DNA from: Rotaria sp. Silwood1
Lineage: Eukaryota > Rotifera > Eurotatoria > Philodinida > Philodinidae
Reading direction: 5' to 3'
Assembly (NCBI GenBank): GCA_905250075.1
Contig: CAJNOP010000125.1
Location: forward strand, 124,001 to 188,000
DNA length: 64,000 nt
Part shown: positions 38,353-51,545 of the stretch, in pieces
Numbering within the stretch: the stretch's first letter is position 1
Layout of the letters: every line of letters starts with the position of its first letter
Notes under the pieces: model-generated
Database searches by the model: none
Told to the model about the DNA's origin: nothing
The model's input: the letters and a program-made list of their open reading frames with translations, nothing else
Program-made: the position numbers and the translations under genes

Positions 38353-39370
38353 CAGAGATGGGCAGCTCCGACCCTTTCTATCTCCAGCTCAGCTTCAGCT
38401 CCAGTCAATAACAGACCGCTCCTCTCCGACTCCGCCCAAGATTAAGAAATATTCTGCCGACTCCGCTCTGGCTCCGCTCCTCGCCGAAAGTATCCGCTCC
38501 CGCTCAGCTCCAGCTCTACCCTTAATTAAAAAAATCCGCTCCGACTACGTTTCGACACCGCTCCTGCAACAAATTTTCTTAATTATGCTTTATGATTAGC
38601 TGTGTTCAGTGAATTTCTCGTGTTAGTCTAAATATAGAAGCATGTATATAAAGTACAAAAAAAGAACACATTGATTAACAATATATTTAACTTAGTTATA
38701 ATATAATATGAAGAACGTTTACTTTTCAAGAACGGTACTCGCTTTTTTTTCATTATATGATGACACTGAATCGTTATTGCCGACGATAGTAACGGAAGAT
38801 GATTCATCGATATCATGATCGTGCATTTTTTTTTGCCATGATAATCGTGTTCGTTCAAGTAACACTTAGCTGAGAAATGTTATTCTGATTCGGCACTATT
38901 CACCTTTCACATTTTATATTAGGCAATTTCTCTCTTTCTCGACGTCATTCTCTTCCATTTCCAAAGTAACAATAGCTTAGTTCAATTAGACAAAGAAGAA
39001 AACTGTATATAAACGGTCAGTCATTGTTTCAGAGATTGCCATTGACTAAAATATCACAATGAGCTACCCATTTCGATAATTCACCGATGACGAGCTTTCT
39101 CTCATTAAATCTTCTGTCATTTTGTATAGAACAATAAATCGAAAACTGAGCTTATCATTGGAGCTATAAATAAAATGTCGCACCGACTCCGCTCCAGCTC
39201 CATTTTATTTAGGAAGCGCTCCGCTCCGACTCCGGTATTAGTGGGAAAAAACTCGCTCCAACTTCGCTCCAGCTCCACCGTTCTGATGAATCGCTCCGCT
39301 CCGCTCTCGCTCCTGGAGCGGAGCTAGCTCCATGGAGCAATCGCTCCGGAGTCGGAGCTGCCCATCTCTG
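38353..39370. mobile_element. Non-autonomous hAT element with 8-bp TSD
   Basis: Terminal inverted repeats CAGAGATGGGCAGCTCCGAC and its exact complement at the right end, in the style of hAT termini (CAGRGRTGGGC). The flanks carry the identical 8-bp duplication GATAGAGT at 38345-38352 and 39371-39378. The outer 200 bp on each side are dense in GCTCCGCTCC and GACTCCG motifs, probable sub-terminal transposase sites. The interior is AT-rich with no transposase. Length is 1,018 bp. The exact TSD and near-identical ends suggest a fairly recent insertion mobilised in trans. Confidence 0.92.
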
Positions 39371-39378
39371 GATAGAGT

Positions 39379-39949
39379 GAAATGATTTATTTTCAAAGTG
39401 TTGCTTCATTTGTTTTGTTTTCTTTGTCACACTTATAGAGATTGATTAATCCAATCATTTTGTTATATTAATGTGCCAAGTTAAAACTCCCCCCCCCCCC
39501 CCCTTTCCGCTAATTCTTTCAAACAGATGAGTTTTCATGAAGAGAATCGAATACGAATATTTTCATCACTCCATATATGTATGGATCGCTTTGGTAGATT
39601 CGACGTTGTAGCTTGTTACTGTTCGTTTTCAATTTTAGTGATGAATGCTGCTGCTTTGGTTTCGTATCAATAGGGTCACATCCGTTTCCTGCGATCGATC
39701 CCGATAGAAAAGAACGATCGAAAAATACTCATGTAAACTGGAATAGTCACTTTTTTGTTTCTTTTATAACAAATACTAAGCTCTCAAACAGTTCATTAGG
39801 CACATCGTACAGATATTTTTAATTTTATGAATCAGTGAAAAAAACCCACAATCTGTAGCGCAGATTATGTAAAGTTCATATTCTACTTCGTTTAGGACTC
39901 TTTCGTCTAACAAAACGTTTCAATTGGATTTTCATATGTGCTAAGTACG
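39379..39949. other. Spacer with poly-C run, before gap
   Basis: A run of 15 C lies at 39489-39503. No gene recognised. The sequence stops at an assembly gap. Confidence 0.4.
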
Positions 39950-40049
39950 NNNNNNNNNNNNNNNNNNNNNNNNNNNNNNNNNNNNNNNNNNNNNNNNNNN
40001 NNNNNNNNNNNNNNNNNNNNNNNNNNNNNNNNNNNNNNNNNNNNNNNNN
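39950..40049. other. Assembly gap, 100 N
   Basis: Exactly 100 N, the usual placeholder for a gap of unknown size. Order and orientation across it depend on scaffolding. Confidence 0.99.
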
Positions 40050-40103
40050 ACTAATTATAGTGTTCAAAACCTTGATGTAAGCAAGCGTAGACTAAATATT
40101 ATA

Positions 40104-42546
40104 TCATCCTTTATCAAAGTCTTGGAAGATGGCTGTAAAATTTTGAAGAGTACTTTTTCAAGAGCGACAACAAAATTTCGATGGTGAGCTATCTTGTCTC
40201 ATGCGAATTCTTACTTCATTCAAGTTACCACAAAAAATTGACTCAGGAAAATATTTCATATCGAAAAATTCAAACCTGATATGTAACTATTGGCAAGCTT
40301 GTCGTGTTCTTAAAGTTAGTTCTTGAAACAAAATAATATGAAAATACTCACGTGAAGGAAGAAGAAGAGCCATAGCAATCGCTGATGCTACAAGACCGAT
40401 GCATATACAACATGTGTATATAAGCCAAGCAGGAGAACAAACAATAAGTCTGTTCCGTTTGTTTCGGCTAAATATGAAAATGTGGCAATGAAAGACTAAT
40501 ATATGCTAACTAGCTTCTGATGCTCGCCTTGTTACTTACTTAGATCTTTGTGTCGCATTGTTTCTAAAGCTAATATCAGTCGGAGATATGTCGCTCGGAG
40601 CTATTCGTGATCGACGAATTGAGATGTCAATATTGGACCACGAATCAGAACCCAATGGACTTGTCGGTAGCTGTAAATTATTTATCTATATTGTTTAAGA
40701 ATAGTTCTAGCAGTCATTCTCGAACAAACTACACATTGATATGAAAAGAAACAAGATCATCTAAATAGCATTCTATGATTTTCTGATAAAAAGTATTTGG
40801 ACAGTCATATCTGTTGTGAGCAAAGGCAATCCAGCCGCTACAGAAGTTAAATTGATTACTTCCAAGTCGTATGCAGATATTGAAGAGATGACACGGTCTA
40901 AATTTCGTCATTCTTCAGTTAAAAAAGGATTTGTAAAGCCTCACGACGATATCTATACTTCACTTATGAAAGTTATAATCAGCTGGATAAACCGGTTGAA
41001 GTATTTTAGTTGACCGGTTTTTAGAATCTATTTCAAGGGGGAAACGGCGGACTTGAAGTAGAAAAGTACGCCAAAGTACGTCAAAGTAGACTACTTGAAG
41101 TAGCTCAAAGTACCGCCCAAGTAATCCAAAGTAGGAACAAGTAGTTTAAAGTAACTTCAGGTATATTTGAAGTTGAAAAGTACTTCAAAGTAAGCTACTT
41201 CAAGTAGCTGAAAGTAACTTGAAGTAGCTTAAAGTAGCTCAAAGTAACTTCAAGTCCAAAAGTCCGCCGTTTCCCCCTTGATCTATTTAAATAAATCTGA
41301 AAGTTCTTTTTATAAGCAGATGTTTTTTATTAGTTTTTGCGGTTCGAAAAATCTTGCACGATTGCTTAAAGATCGATTGAATCGAACCAGTTTGACAACA
41401 ACTACTGATTGCAATTCTGCAACCTATTCATCAGTACTTGGTAATCATTTTTTTTAATATGTGTACAATGATCGAAACTTTTTCAAAAAATAAACGGTGT
41501 AAGGCGAGAGCAGTTGAGTTAGAGTATACGTAGCCACAGGCTACTCAAACAATCTAACACTGGAGCAATTATGGTACTTATCTACCATGGAAATTTCAAT
41601 TCCAAACTCACAATGTCACACTCACTGTTACTTCCACTTTCACTTACCATGTTAACCGTAAATGCTTTTGTGATAAAAATAACTCTATACAACATAGTTA
41701 AATTGTTAGTTGTTTGATTGGTTGTCTATTTTCACATGATGAGTCCCATCACTTACCACTTACTTGTAACAGTATTGGATATATGACTTTCCTACTCCAT
41801 AAATTTCGACACAGAATCAAGATATGACCGATGGCTCAACAAAAACTGATCAACTGAAGACACTCTAGACGTCAATGATGAATTCAAATAGCGTTTCTTC
41901 GCTAGTAAAATAATACCAGAAAGTTTTCAAAGAATTTGGGAATTCATAGTCAAAAGAGAATGAACATTTCTGAGCCAAAATGAACCTACAATACATTTAC
42001 TGTACTGTACACTCACAAAATTTTCTACGTTCATGGTATTTAAGCAAACATACGCGAGGTATTGTGGCGGATGTGTGCTGATTGAAATCTTCGGTCGGCG
42101 GGCGCCAATGAGATAGTTTTTTCTCATGGATTCTATCACCTGACGATGCAATATAAACATTATTGGGGCTGCTTGTGTTATTCAAATCAAATTCAATTGA
42201 ATCCTAAATAACAAACATCGTTTATCTTAAGTTTTCATGCAATTTCTTGCTTTACATCACTCAGAGCTGATCGCACGACAGTTCTGTCACGACTCTTATG
42301 TACACTTCGAATCCGTTCAACGCGTACGTCTTTGATCGACGATTTAGCCGACATCAGATCGCGTTTGAAAGTCTGAAGCTGCACAAATTTCAACTGCAAA
42401 AAAAAACGAAAAATAAAAATTTTTCATACTTCCACAGTAGATGGTTGACTCAAAGAACGTTGGCAGTTGGTGGCTTCCCTTGACAGTTGTTTTACACTCA
42501 CTCCACTTAAATTTCGTTTAATAGTGGACGAACGTGTAGTTGACCC
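40104..42546 (-). CDS. Membrane protein with basic Ser/Arg-rich tail (3' exons)
   Basis: Not recognised as a family. Five minus-strand exons with proper splice ends keep one frame: 42546-42430, 42393-42256, 40670-40540, 40467-40352 and 40132-40104. Donors include GTATGA, GTAAAG, GTAAGT and GTGAGT; acceptors include TTTTTGCAG and TTTACAG. The protein part is basic, Ser/Arg/Thr-rich and probably disordered (SSIKDVRVERIRSVHKSRDR), then turns into one hydrophobic helix (LIVCSPAWLIYTCCICIGLV and on). It ends about ten residues later, so it could be tail-anchored. The last small exon is the least certain, and the gene might instead run into the assembly gap. The third exon could also read through to a stop at 42236. 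A MITE sits in the intron at 41034-41280. Two exons further right (45911-45979, 51546-51698) fit the same frame and style; with them the model is 250 residues. Confidence 0.5.
40816..41013 (+). other. Unplaced plus-strand open frame
   Basis: About 65 codons of protein-like composition (TEVKLITSKSYADIEEMTRS) inside the intron of the minus-strand membrane-protein gene. No family recognised and no partner exon found. It may be a gene fragment or chance. Confidence 0.15.
41034..41280. mobile_element. 247-bp hAT-like MITE with 8-bp TSD
   Basis: Perfect 21-bp terminal inverted repeats (CAAGGGGGAAACGGCGGACT at the left, its complement ending in CCCCCTTG at the right). The flanks carry an identical 8-bp duplication ATCTATTT at 41026-41033 and 41281-41288. 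The interior consists of degenerate copies of CTTGAAGTAGCTCAAAGTA in both orientations. There is no coding capacity. TSD length places it with hAT-type elements; the termini differ from the 1-kb element to its left. Confidence 0.92.
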
Positions 42547-45500
42547 CTAAAAATAGAGTTCCGTAAAACTTTGTTTGTTATTCTTTAGATCATTAGGTAG
42601 AAGGCAGATAGATTGAAAAAGGATTGCTTTCTTTCTTCTATTTCGTTCTATGACGAGATTTCTCACTGAAGGACGTGTGAATTTCGATTATAACGCTGCT
42701 ATGGACCTGAATGTTGGCTTTGGTTTAGATACTGATACCTACTCTTAATTTGCACTCATATTCCACAAAAATATCCACACCACGAGCCCTCTTATGATTG
42801 CAGGTTTTATATTAAAATAGCAATATCAAGTGTCCAATCTTGAGCATACGACTAGAGTATGGATGAAATTTGAATCATTTTTCATAATAGGTCATTTTTA
42901 TTTTATGGCCTATCAACGAACTTTTCGAACCCTGTTTTGTGTCTGATATGCAAGAAAAGTTCTTTTATCATAAATTTTCCCCATAAAAAAGTAACAAAGA
43001 ATCCTTTGGAACAAGTGAAATTGTAATTACTTTCTATATCTCGAATAATGATATTGTTCTTATCTGTTTCGGTTTAATAGTTTATTTTTGACAACAACAG
43101 AAACTCTAAGATGATCTGAAAAGAGTTGAAGATGTTGTTGACATCTGGTGTCAGGTATCTTTCGTATGTATCATTTTAAATAAGAGAAATAAAAAGCCCT
43201 AAATTTTTTGAGTACATGAATGTTTGCTTTTGCTACCTAATATGAAAATGAAGAACAGGAAAAACAATAAAAATAGAATAACGCGAAATATGAAGAAATC
43301 AAGAATAAATATATTTAATGAACAACATCTTCCCATCATCTTGCAAGACAAATACTAGTGAAGATGTTAATATGACTTCGTAAAAAATATTGATTTCTGT
43401 CGTGATTTTATTAGTGAAATGGCTTTACGACAGTTAGATTGGTAATAACAAGAAAGTTATTAAAAACTGTGGAATAAATCAGTCACGTACTTTTATGAAA
43501 GAAATCAAGACGATCTGAACAGAGTGATCATCGAAGTATGAGTATATTTTTTAATTAAATATATCAGAAGATAGAGACGATAAAATGTAGAAATTTTCTC
43601 TATCAGAAAGGAATATTTGTTAGGGATTAATGAACGTAATGTTCGACCTGTTTGCTGCTGAACCAGAGCTATAATATTGAAATAGAATCCTCAGATTTAT
43701 CTTGAGCTTTGACTAGAACCGAACGCATCAAATTCGAACAAACATTCAGGTTCAGTACATGTCCAATGAGGATAAGCACACGATAACTTTTTTCCTGTCC
43801 TATCATGTCTTGTCCTGATAGCTCGATCCATCCTTTCGAGCGGTAGAGCAGAATATGTTGCAACACAGCACAGTAGGAACTTTTATTGTTACTCTCGCTC
43901 ATCAAATTACATAGTACTTCATTAGCTAGCTTATGGCTGATTTATTTGTGTATCACTTTCAAATACAACAAGTAAAGCTTCAGATAATCAAAAATACGGT
44001 AAGTATAAAGAAGCTTAGAAACATGTTGACTAATCCATCTAAAAAAGATTATAAGAAATGGTTAAAAATAAGATTGAAAATCGATTAAAATACCACTTGT
44101 ATAACCCTGATTTTTTAGCCTTTAAGACAAAATCCATTTGTTTTTTTGTCTTCCTATTTTACTTTGATCGATTAATAAACTCTAATCAATTAAAATCAAT
44201 TTCTAATCGTCAGTTGTAATTGATTAAAATAGTACTATTTTAATCGACTTTTACTCTAATTTGTAACCGTTTTCTTTTACATGAAAATTATTTAAATGAC
44301 ATTTTGATGACGCAAGGCAAATACAAAAAATCCTGAACCTGTGATGTTTTATCATCATCACGTCAAGGTATAGAGGATACCATCAATAAAAGAAAACAAA
44401 GATAAAAAAGAACTTCCGAACAAAAAAAGAATTTTAGGAAAAATGAAATATAGATGTCACAAACAAAATTCAACATACGTAGCATTGGTTTCTAATTAGA
44501 CTCAAAACTACGCCTAAATTATTGTTAATTAAACATATTTTCATCCTTATTCGTATTAAAAAAATATATCAAGTAACTGTCTTTATTTTTAATAAACAGA
44601 GTATTCTCACTTGTTCATGCTCTATATGAGTATCAATTACCTCTTTTGTGTCGACATCGCAAAATTATTTTCGAGAATATTTTTATGAACAAATAAACTA
44701 ACATTTTGAAAACTTCGAATATTAAGTTCCAAGAGAAAGCAACTAATATTTTACAATAAAGAATACATAAGCGAAAGAATTCTTCATTTTTTTACGTTGG
44801 AAAATAAGTCATCAAAACTTAATAATATCATATATTTTTAGTTAATATATCATCTATGCACCAGATGAATTTCGAAGATAATTAAAGAGCAATAAAAACA
44901 TACTATTCAAATAACATAAAGTCAAAAAACCTAATTTCCTGGTCGAAACTTGTGAAGATGAATTAAATATCAATCGAGAATTGCAGCTAATCCTACTACT
45001 TCCTAAATTTTACTTGCATTCAATAAAAAAATGAGCAGAACTTAATATAGATGCATAAGACCAGCTCTGTATGCTCATTTTTTTCTATTCTTTCAAATTT
45101 TGCAATCGTTTAAAATTGCGTATAATTTTGTCAAAATCTCAGTTTTGCGTGTCACAAAAAAAAACAAAAAAATATAATTGTTTTTATGAGTGCTTTATAT
45201 TTTCGTGTCAATACAATTAATGAAAACTTATCGAGTTACTCAGAATTAAGACTGATTCTTCTTTCTCGGATTACCAAATCGATCCTTGAAATTCATCTTT
45301 CTACTAAAGATGAACATAGAACAGGACGAGAAATCACGAGGGTTCTGTTCTGTGCTCATGACTAAGGCCTAGTACTCGATTGATTGTTTAAACATTTCTT
45401 GAAGCCTGTGGGTGATCGTGAAAATAGACTATATTAAATCGTTCACTAAAAAATGAATATATACCGCAACAAAGCCTGAAATCGTTTTTTGTCAGCTTAC

Positions 45501-45910
45501 TTCTTCTTCCTATAGATAACAAGTATAACATGTATGTAGTCAAAGGCGAGCTCGAACGCAAGCGGAACTCACGAAATACCAGCCCTTCGGATTTTGGGGA
45601 TATCTAAATTAATAGTAAGTCGATTACCATTCTATTATGAATTATCAACTTTACTCAACAATTCTATTCAGTGAAAGAGATGGTATATCAATGCTGAAGT
45701 ACAAAATGAGGCGATCCACGCTATTCTAATCCGTCTTTCTATAGACCGAGGCTGGCGTGTCAATAAAATTTACAGTTGCACAACGAGTGAACTCCCCCGA
45801 AATATTCTAGAGCACCGCACGATCATGCCTGTTGTGCATACTTGCACAAAATAAATATTACATACATCATTTGTTAATTGAGTGCAGGAATCGTTTCGAC
45901 TAAACGATAC
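42547..45910. other. AT-rich region, probable large intron
   Basis: If the minus-strand membrane-protein gene includes the exon at 45911-45979, this is an intron. A minus open frame of 78 codons at 43669-43905 is GC-richer than its surroundings (SGQDMIGQEKSYRVLILIGH) but lacks splice sites that would join it. At 45530-45860 two plus-strand stretches also read as protein-like (VKGELERKRNSRNTSPSDFG; HAILIRLSIDRGWRVNKIYS), each ended by a stop. I recognise none. Confidence 0.3.
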
Positions 45911-45979
45911 CTTACGAATTCGTTCCACTGAAACTCTATTGAAGCTTCGTCCGGTGCTTGATGTACGTGTTTTTGATAC
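45911..45979 (-). CDS. Candidate internal exon of the membrane-protein gene
   Basis: 23 codons in phase 0 at both ends, acceptor TTTTTGTAG and donor GTATCG. The Ser/Arg/Thr-rich content (TRTSSTGRSFNRVSVERIRK) shares the VxVERIR phrase with the exon at 42256-42393. Membership of the same transcript is inferred from style, strand and phase. Confidence 0.35.
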
Positions 45980-48900
45980 CTACAAAAAGAATGTAACAAC
46001 AAATATAATGCAGAGTTCAGGAAAAAATTTTCAAAAGCAATGAGTTAGGCCTATTTCATATTCATAGTGAATACTTTACAGATTTAGAGATCCTAGCAGT
46101 AAACAATTGATGTCCTTTTTGTATTGAATGAAAACACCTGAATGCTTCGGTTTGCTCGTGCGCTCAAATAACCCATAAGAGAATTGTCCAAGTTGGATTC
46201 TGATGTATGAGTCAATGTTTTTAATGGATGTAAGAAACATGAAAACTAATAAACTCAAAACATGGATACAGAAGTGAGTCATCATTTCGAATGAATAGGT
46301 AGGCATAAATAAGAAGACAACAGCTTGATATCACATGTCGGAATGCTTTGAATGGAAACTAAAAAACTAACCAAAAAGCTGTTGCGCTAATGCTCATCGC
46401 ACTTCAAATTAGGCGTGAAATCCGTGCCTCATAATCATCTATTGATGACGCATCCAATCAAGTGTTTCCAAAACACTGCTTTTTCCTTCCCATCCCTTAC
46501 ATGATTTATAGCCGGTACCTTTCTTTCAGTATCTTAATTCGAGTCATAATTTGTATCCTAGATTTAATAATGTTATCATTCCAACTCAACTACTCACCAA
46601 AAATATAGTCGAAAGTATTAAGTAGAAAATAATTATAGCAAAAATGAGATAGAATTCTTAACTGGCACTTGCCATCTCACTTTAAGTCGATGATCACATC
46701 TTTTGAGTCAGTTTAAAATGATTGGCCTATTCATTTTATCTGGTTCAACTACAACAAGTAACGTTCGCCCGTGTAACTCACTTGACCCTCGACTGAATAT
46801 TTGCTTGTTTCGATACTATATACTGTTTTGAAACTCTTAATAAAACTCCTTAGTATCCAGCTTTTGAAAAAGTGTGAGTGTGAGTATAAATGTTAATATT
46901 CACATCAATGTTGTTGTGCGCCATGATATGCATGTCCACGTGATAGTTTTGTCATAAAGTCATCCAATCAAACTAATATCCACACAATGATACACAATGG
47001 GAATCTTAATTAACTACACTAAAGCAGCAGTATCCACTTGCCCAGAGAAAAGAAACTATATTCAATTTATTGAGAGGCATAAAAAACGCATGCGTGACAC
47101 TAGTATGGAAATGCACCATACTTCTTGAAAACTCTAATAAAAGTATGTATAGTTACTAGCATATCAATCGATTATGTCATTTGCTAGTGTGCTACCAAAA
47201 TATGAGTTTAGTTGAACTGCTAGATTAAAATAAGTCATATTGGATCAGATATGTAATGAGACTATGCCACTGGAATAACGCTTGTGCTCAAAGTAGTCAT
47301 CGGATTAGACAATTGATTTGGATATATTCGAATAAATTTAGATACGTGAATTTGCATAGAGAACGACACATGCTAACAGAGAAATTCATTTTGTTCAATT
47401 CAAGTATACTTACAATAGAGTGAATCTACATTCTTCGAATGATGTTTTTCGTCAAATGGATCACTCAGATATTGTGCATGTGCAGCGCAATTGTTCTCGC
47501 ACTTCATTCGAAAATACTTCTCATTTTTTTACCAGTTCTGGTTCCTATTGAAACTGGTCAGATGTAGACTGTAGACGTTTTTCTGATGGATTGTAATAGT
47601 CTGAAGCTTTCTTTAAGTGAATTTTCCAGACTAGCTGCCATTTGCTCGTCGGCACCCTTCTGGGATGCCATTCACAACTAGCCGCTGCCATGCTTAATTC
47701 TATTTCACCATAAAATAATTTTTTTTTTATTTACACCCTACCTGACTCTAACCTTCACTTCCTTCGAACAACCGTTTGATTTATAACACGACTATTCTTG
47801 ATGGAAAATTCCAAGCGGAAACTTTGTTGTGAGCTATTTCTTATGTCTTTAGTGTCATTGTCTAGCTAGCAAATTAGACTTTTATTTGTATTCCTCATTA
47901 AGGAAAACTTAGTACAGTATTCTCCAAAAAAACCTATATCTTATACAGATCTTTTTTGAAGTGAATCTGCAGTGAACTTGCCATATCAGCGACTAGTTAT
48001 TCGTCGATGCTCCTTCGAGGCGCTTGTCATGGCTAATCGCTCCATTATTTGAATGCACTAAACCAATAGTTAGGTATTCTTCATTGGCCAAAAAAATTTG
48101 TGACATCATATGCATATATCTGTCTATATTACTTTTTTCGGGTCATAGTGTCGAGAAACGCCACCATTCAGAACTCTCAATGAAAAAATATGCAAATAAC
48201 TAAGTAATCAGTCAGAAAAAATATAAAACGAGTACACTTCGATACCGATAGTTTTGGAATAACTACAACTTGGGCTTGAGTGTCAGCAGTACTTCTGGAC
48301 GTGGATGTAGTACTTATATCACAGAAAATGTGTCACCTATATATTAATCCTTCCTAACCACAACAGCTAGTAAGAAAATAAACGGCAACATATTAAACGA
48401 ACTCTGAGAACATTTAATTGGCAGACTTCGCGACTTGAAAAACTCTCATATATATTTTATGTTATTGAGATCATCGAAACTGTATCCTTAATAACACATC
48501 TAAAAAGGTTACGTTCCTAATGACTGCCAGTTTTCAAAATTATTTTCTTTCATATGATCCTTCTACTTTGGTTGAGCAAGTAAAGATGATAACTTTATGC
48601 ACCCAAATATATACGAAGTGATGCTAGCTAAGTAGTTACCTGTAGTGATAGATTCAACATAAAATGATACCTTTCTCTCGCAATATACGTACAGATACAA
48701 CATAAACGAATTTTAGCTTTTTTCATGCGCCTCATAATGTCGTATGTGATTCAAACAAAATTTATTACTGAATGATATTGTCACAGTTCTAATCACGTTC
48801 CTTTTTCCAATTGACATCAATACTACCGCAAAATAAATCAAATCTAAGCAAAAAATCAACATGTACCGGTTTCGATGAAAAGCAAGAACATCACCACAAT

Positions 48901-51087
48901 CACATATGCTACCAAACAGATCCTAGAAGCAAGACCATCCTTAGAAACACATCATTCTATAAGCTTCCACTCAGAAAGTTTCAGTGGCTAAACCTCGTAC
49001 TTAAAAAGCCATTTACACGACAGGTGCGTTACTAAACATGCGATTCGTAGAACTTTCGGCACGAAAAACATGACTCGACAAGAGCCTAACTATAGAAAAA
49101 ACTGATTGGCCGAAATTTCCGCCCTGGCTATGGGTGAAGATGTGACCGTTCATCTTGTATTCATTCACACTCAGATCTACACCCTTGGCATTTAAATATT
49201 TTAAGAACTGCTCGGTTTTCTCTAAACCATCACTTTGCTTCACACTTATTTTCAGTTGCAAAAACAAAGATTAAAATAAAGCTGTCAGAATGTTTCATAC
49301 TTCTAATGAATGTAAGCAAATTTTGAAAAAAATAAAATAGTTACTATTAGGCCAGTGATAATAACTAAATTTTTTGCTTATCTCCTAGGAATTCAGTACT
49401 TTTATAAAGAATATTTCTAAAGAGGAGAATGTCATATAAAGAAAAATACTACTATTTTCATCATCACTAAGAAAAGAACGGAAAAATATCAATCCATTGT
49501 TATGTACATATAACAATACTGAAGTGTTTTATAGTTAGTTTCGAAAAGACATGATTAATACAAAGAACGAGCGACGTCAACGGCACATCTCTTTCTTAAA
49601 ATATCTTTGAAAATAAATGAAAAAAATTGCGTACCAAGTCACTAATAGATTACAAGCTGGACATCATTGTTTCTCTTAACCTGACATCAAGCTTTTGCGT
49701 ACTTAAACCGATTCAGATTATCGAAACAAGTTGTTGCCTCTGATTTCGGTGGAATACATGCAGTTATTGGGGATCGACGATACAGATTTCAATATCATAT
49801 TGCTTTTTCTGAGAACTCTTTTAGTAATCTACATGATAAGATTTCTAGTATTTCCACTTGTAGCCGAAAAAAGACCTCAGAATAGTTTCTTATTTTTCTC
49901 GCTTCGCATGATGTCCAAAGTCGATAGAAACTCATATCAAAATATGTAATCAAATATTCTCCATCGACTGATGTGTGTGAGTTGTGGTACTGCAACCTAT
50001 AGATAAGTGCACAACACTATAATTCTGGCACAGGTGTCGCTAAATGTATGTATACCAATCATTCGATAGCGATACTGATTTAGCTTTTGACTTTGTCGTC
50101 CTGTGGATTAAAGACAGTGAGATATAGTTTTTCATGCTCTATCTCATTACGTCCTTGTTTACAGAAAAATTATTCTGCTGTGCAATGAAAATGCTCTGTA
50201 ATACTTAAAATATCACTTTTTCATGATGCTTTTTCGATTGCTTTGAAGTAGACTTGTGGTGAGTATGAGTAAACACGGATAGGAATGTGCACGAGCTGTT
50301 GTATAGACATGCCTGTGGATGCGGGCACCATTGGAACGGTGTTTAGATTTGCATAAATATGCATGGGTGCGTTGTGATAGATCACATCGTATTCGCCTAT
50401 GCCCATCAACTCTCATCTAACTCAGCAAGTCATACCCAAAACTCTTCCATCTGTTCTCAATCAAAGACACCCACATTTACAAAAAGAGCAACTTCAGTTG
50501 AATCTCTCTGACCATTTTATCAATCCAGCAGTCAAACCATTGACTCCCTATCGGGGACACGCGTGCAATAACGGACGAACAATTGCCTAAAGATCCAAAC
50601 TACATTCACGCGCTCACACTCGCTAGTTTCTGTGCTTCAACTTCTGTAATGGTGTAGTCATGGTAAAAAAACTCGGTATCAGTATGGGCTAGTGCACTTT
50701 GCTTTCGCTTCTTGAATTATTAGGTAGCATTCACTTAGCTATGTTTGTGATTGTGAGTGTAATTGGTGGCGTGTAGAAGAAATGCTTTTGGTATGTTCTA
50801 CTGAGATAGGTGTGTATTTCGGTCGGTAAGTAATTTTGCATGGATGAGTGATCCGTCTTCTATTGCTACACGCCAAGGTATACCTAACCACACCTAAATA
50901 TCGTCCCAATAACATTCGCATCCTCATTCATCCTTTGTATGACTCTTAATTTTTATTTTCCTTTTTCATCAATCTTGTCTCGAATCTACGAGTGTTCGAA
51001 ATGTCTCATAGAAATTTCCCTGAATCATTTGCATAACAAAAGGAGCACAATTGCAAAAAGAAGACTGTATGTTTACCACAGGATCGA
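45980..51087. other. Mostly AT-rich region, no confirmed gene
   Basis: Weak G-strand tract at 46871-46907 (AGTGTGAGTGTGAGT). Overlapping opposite open frames at 48811-49035 (+) and 49013-49267 (-) are GC-richer; the minus one (TEQFLKYLNAKGVDLSVNEY) looks protein-like but has no splice partners. At 50761-50874 a hairpin GGTGGCGTGTAG / CTACACGCCAA and at 50250-50400 diluted GTG-rich sequence resemble eroded telomere-like foldbacks. Nothing else recognised. Confidence 0.3.
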
Positions 51088-51240
51088 GGTGTCAGTGGAA
51101 GGGCATAGGTGTGAGTGTGCGGAGTCAGCTTCCGTCTCCATATGGAGCGTGGTGTGTATGCTCGTGTCTCTGTGAGTGCGAATGGCGGAGTATGGAATTT
51201 ATTTGATTGTACAATAAAAGCTACATACCCACACTCGTGC
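51088..51240. repeat. Telomere-like tracts
   Basis: Several G-strand pieces (GAGGTGTCAGTGG, ATAGGTGTGAGTGTGCGGAG, GCGTGGTGTGTATG) are followed by a C-strand piece TACATACCCACACTCGTGC at the right end. Strongly degraded. Confidence 0.45.
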
Positions 51241-51545
51241 ACAAATACTTTTTATTTTTTCATTGTATGGCCAGCAATGTTCTACATTGGAGCTATCATA
51301 CAATTATATATTTCAATAATTTAGTCTGCGATGTTTTTCTTTATTCCAGTCTAGAGCATCTCAGTATTTTTATCTTTCAACATTTTTACATACTATACAT
51401 TTTTACAGTCTACATTTTCTTCTCAGAATCTTTATTTTTGATATTAGTAGAGAGACGCACGACGATATACTAGCCAGTTTAAGACCTCCAAAAGTTTCGA
51501 GCCGTTTTTACAATGGGTGTGTGCAACGTCTGATTTTAAGCATAC
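51241..51545. other. T-rich spacer
   Basis: Short phenylalanine- and isoleucine-rich open frames typical of T-rich DNA. Nothing supported. Confidence 0.3.

Noticed and set aside
39209-39430. 73-codon minus-strand frame (WAAPTPERLLHGASS...)
   Set aside because: Lies in the GCTCC-rich sub-terminal region of the hAT element; repeat translation.
42236-42255. Stop codon after exon 42393-42256 as the end of the membrane-protein gene
   Set aside because: Possible, but a GTAAAG donor at 42255 joins in phase to a convincing downstream exon and the membrane helix; kept as the alternative ending.
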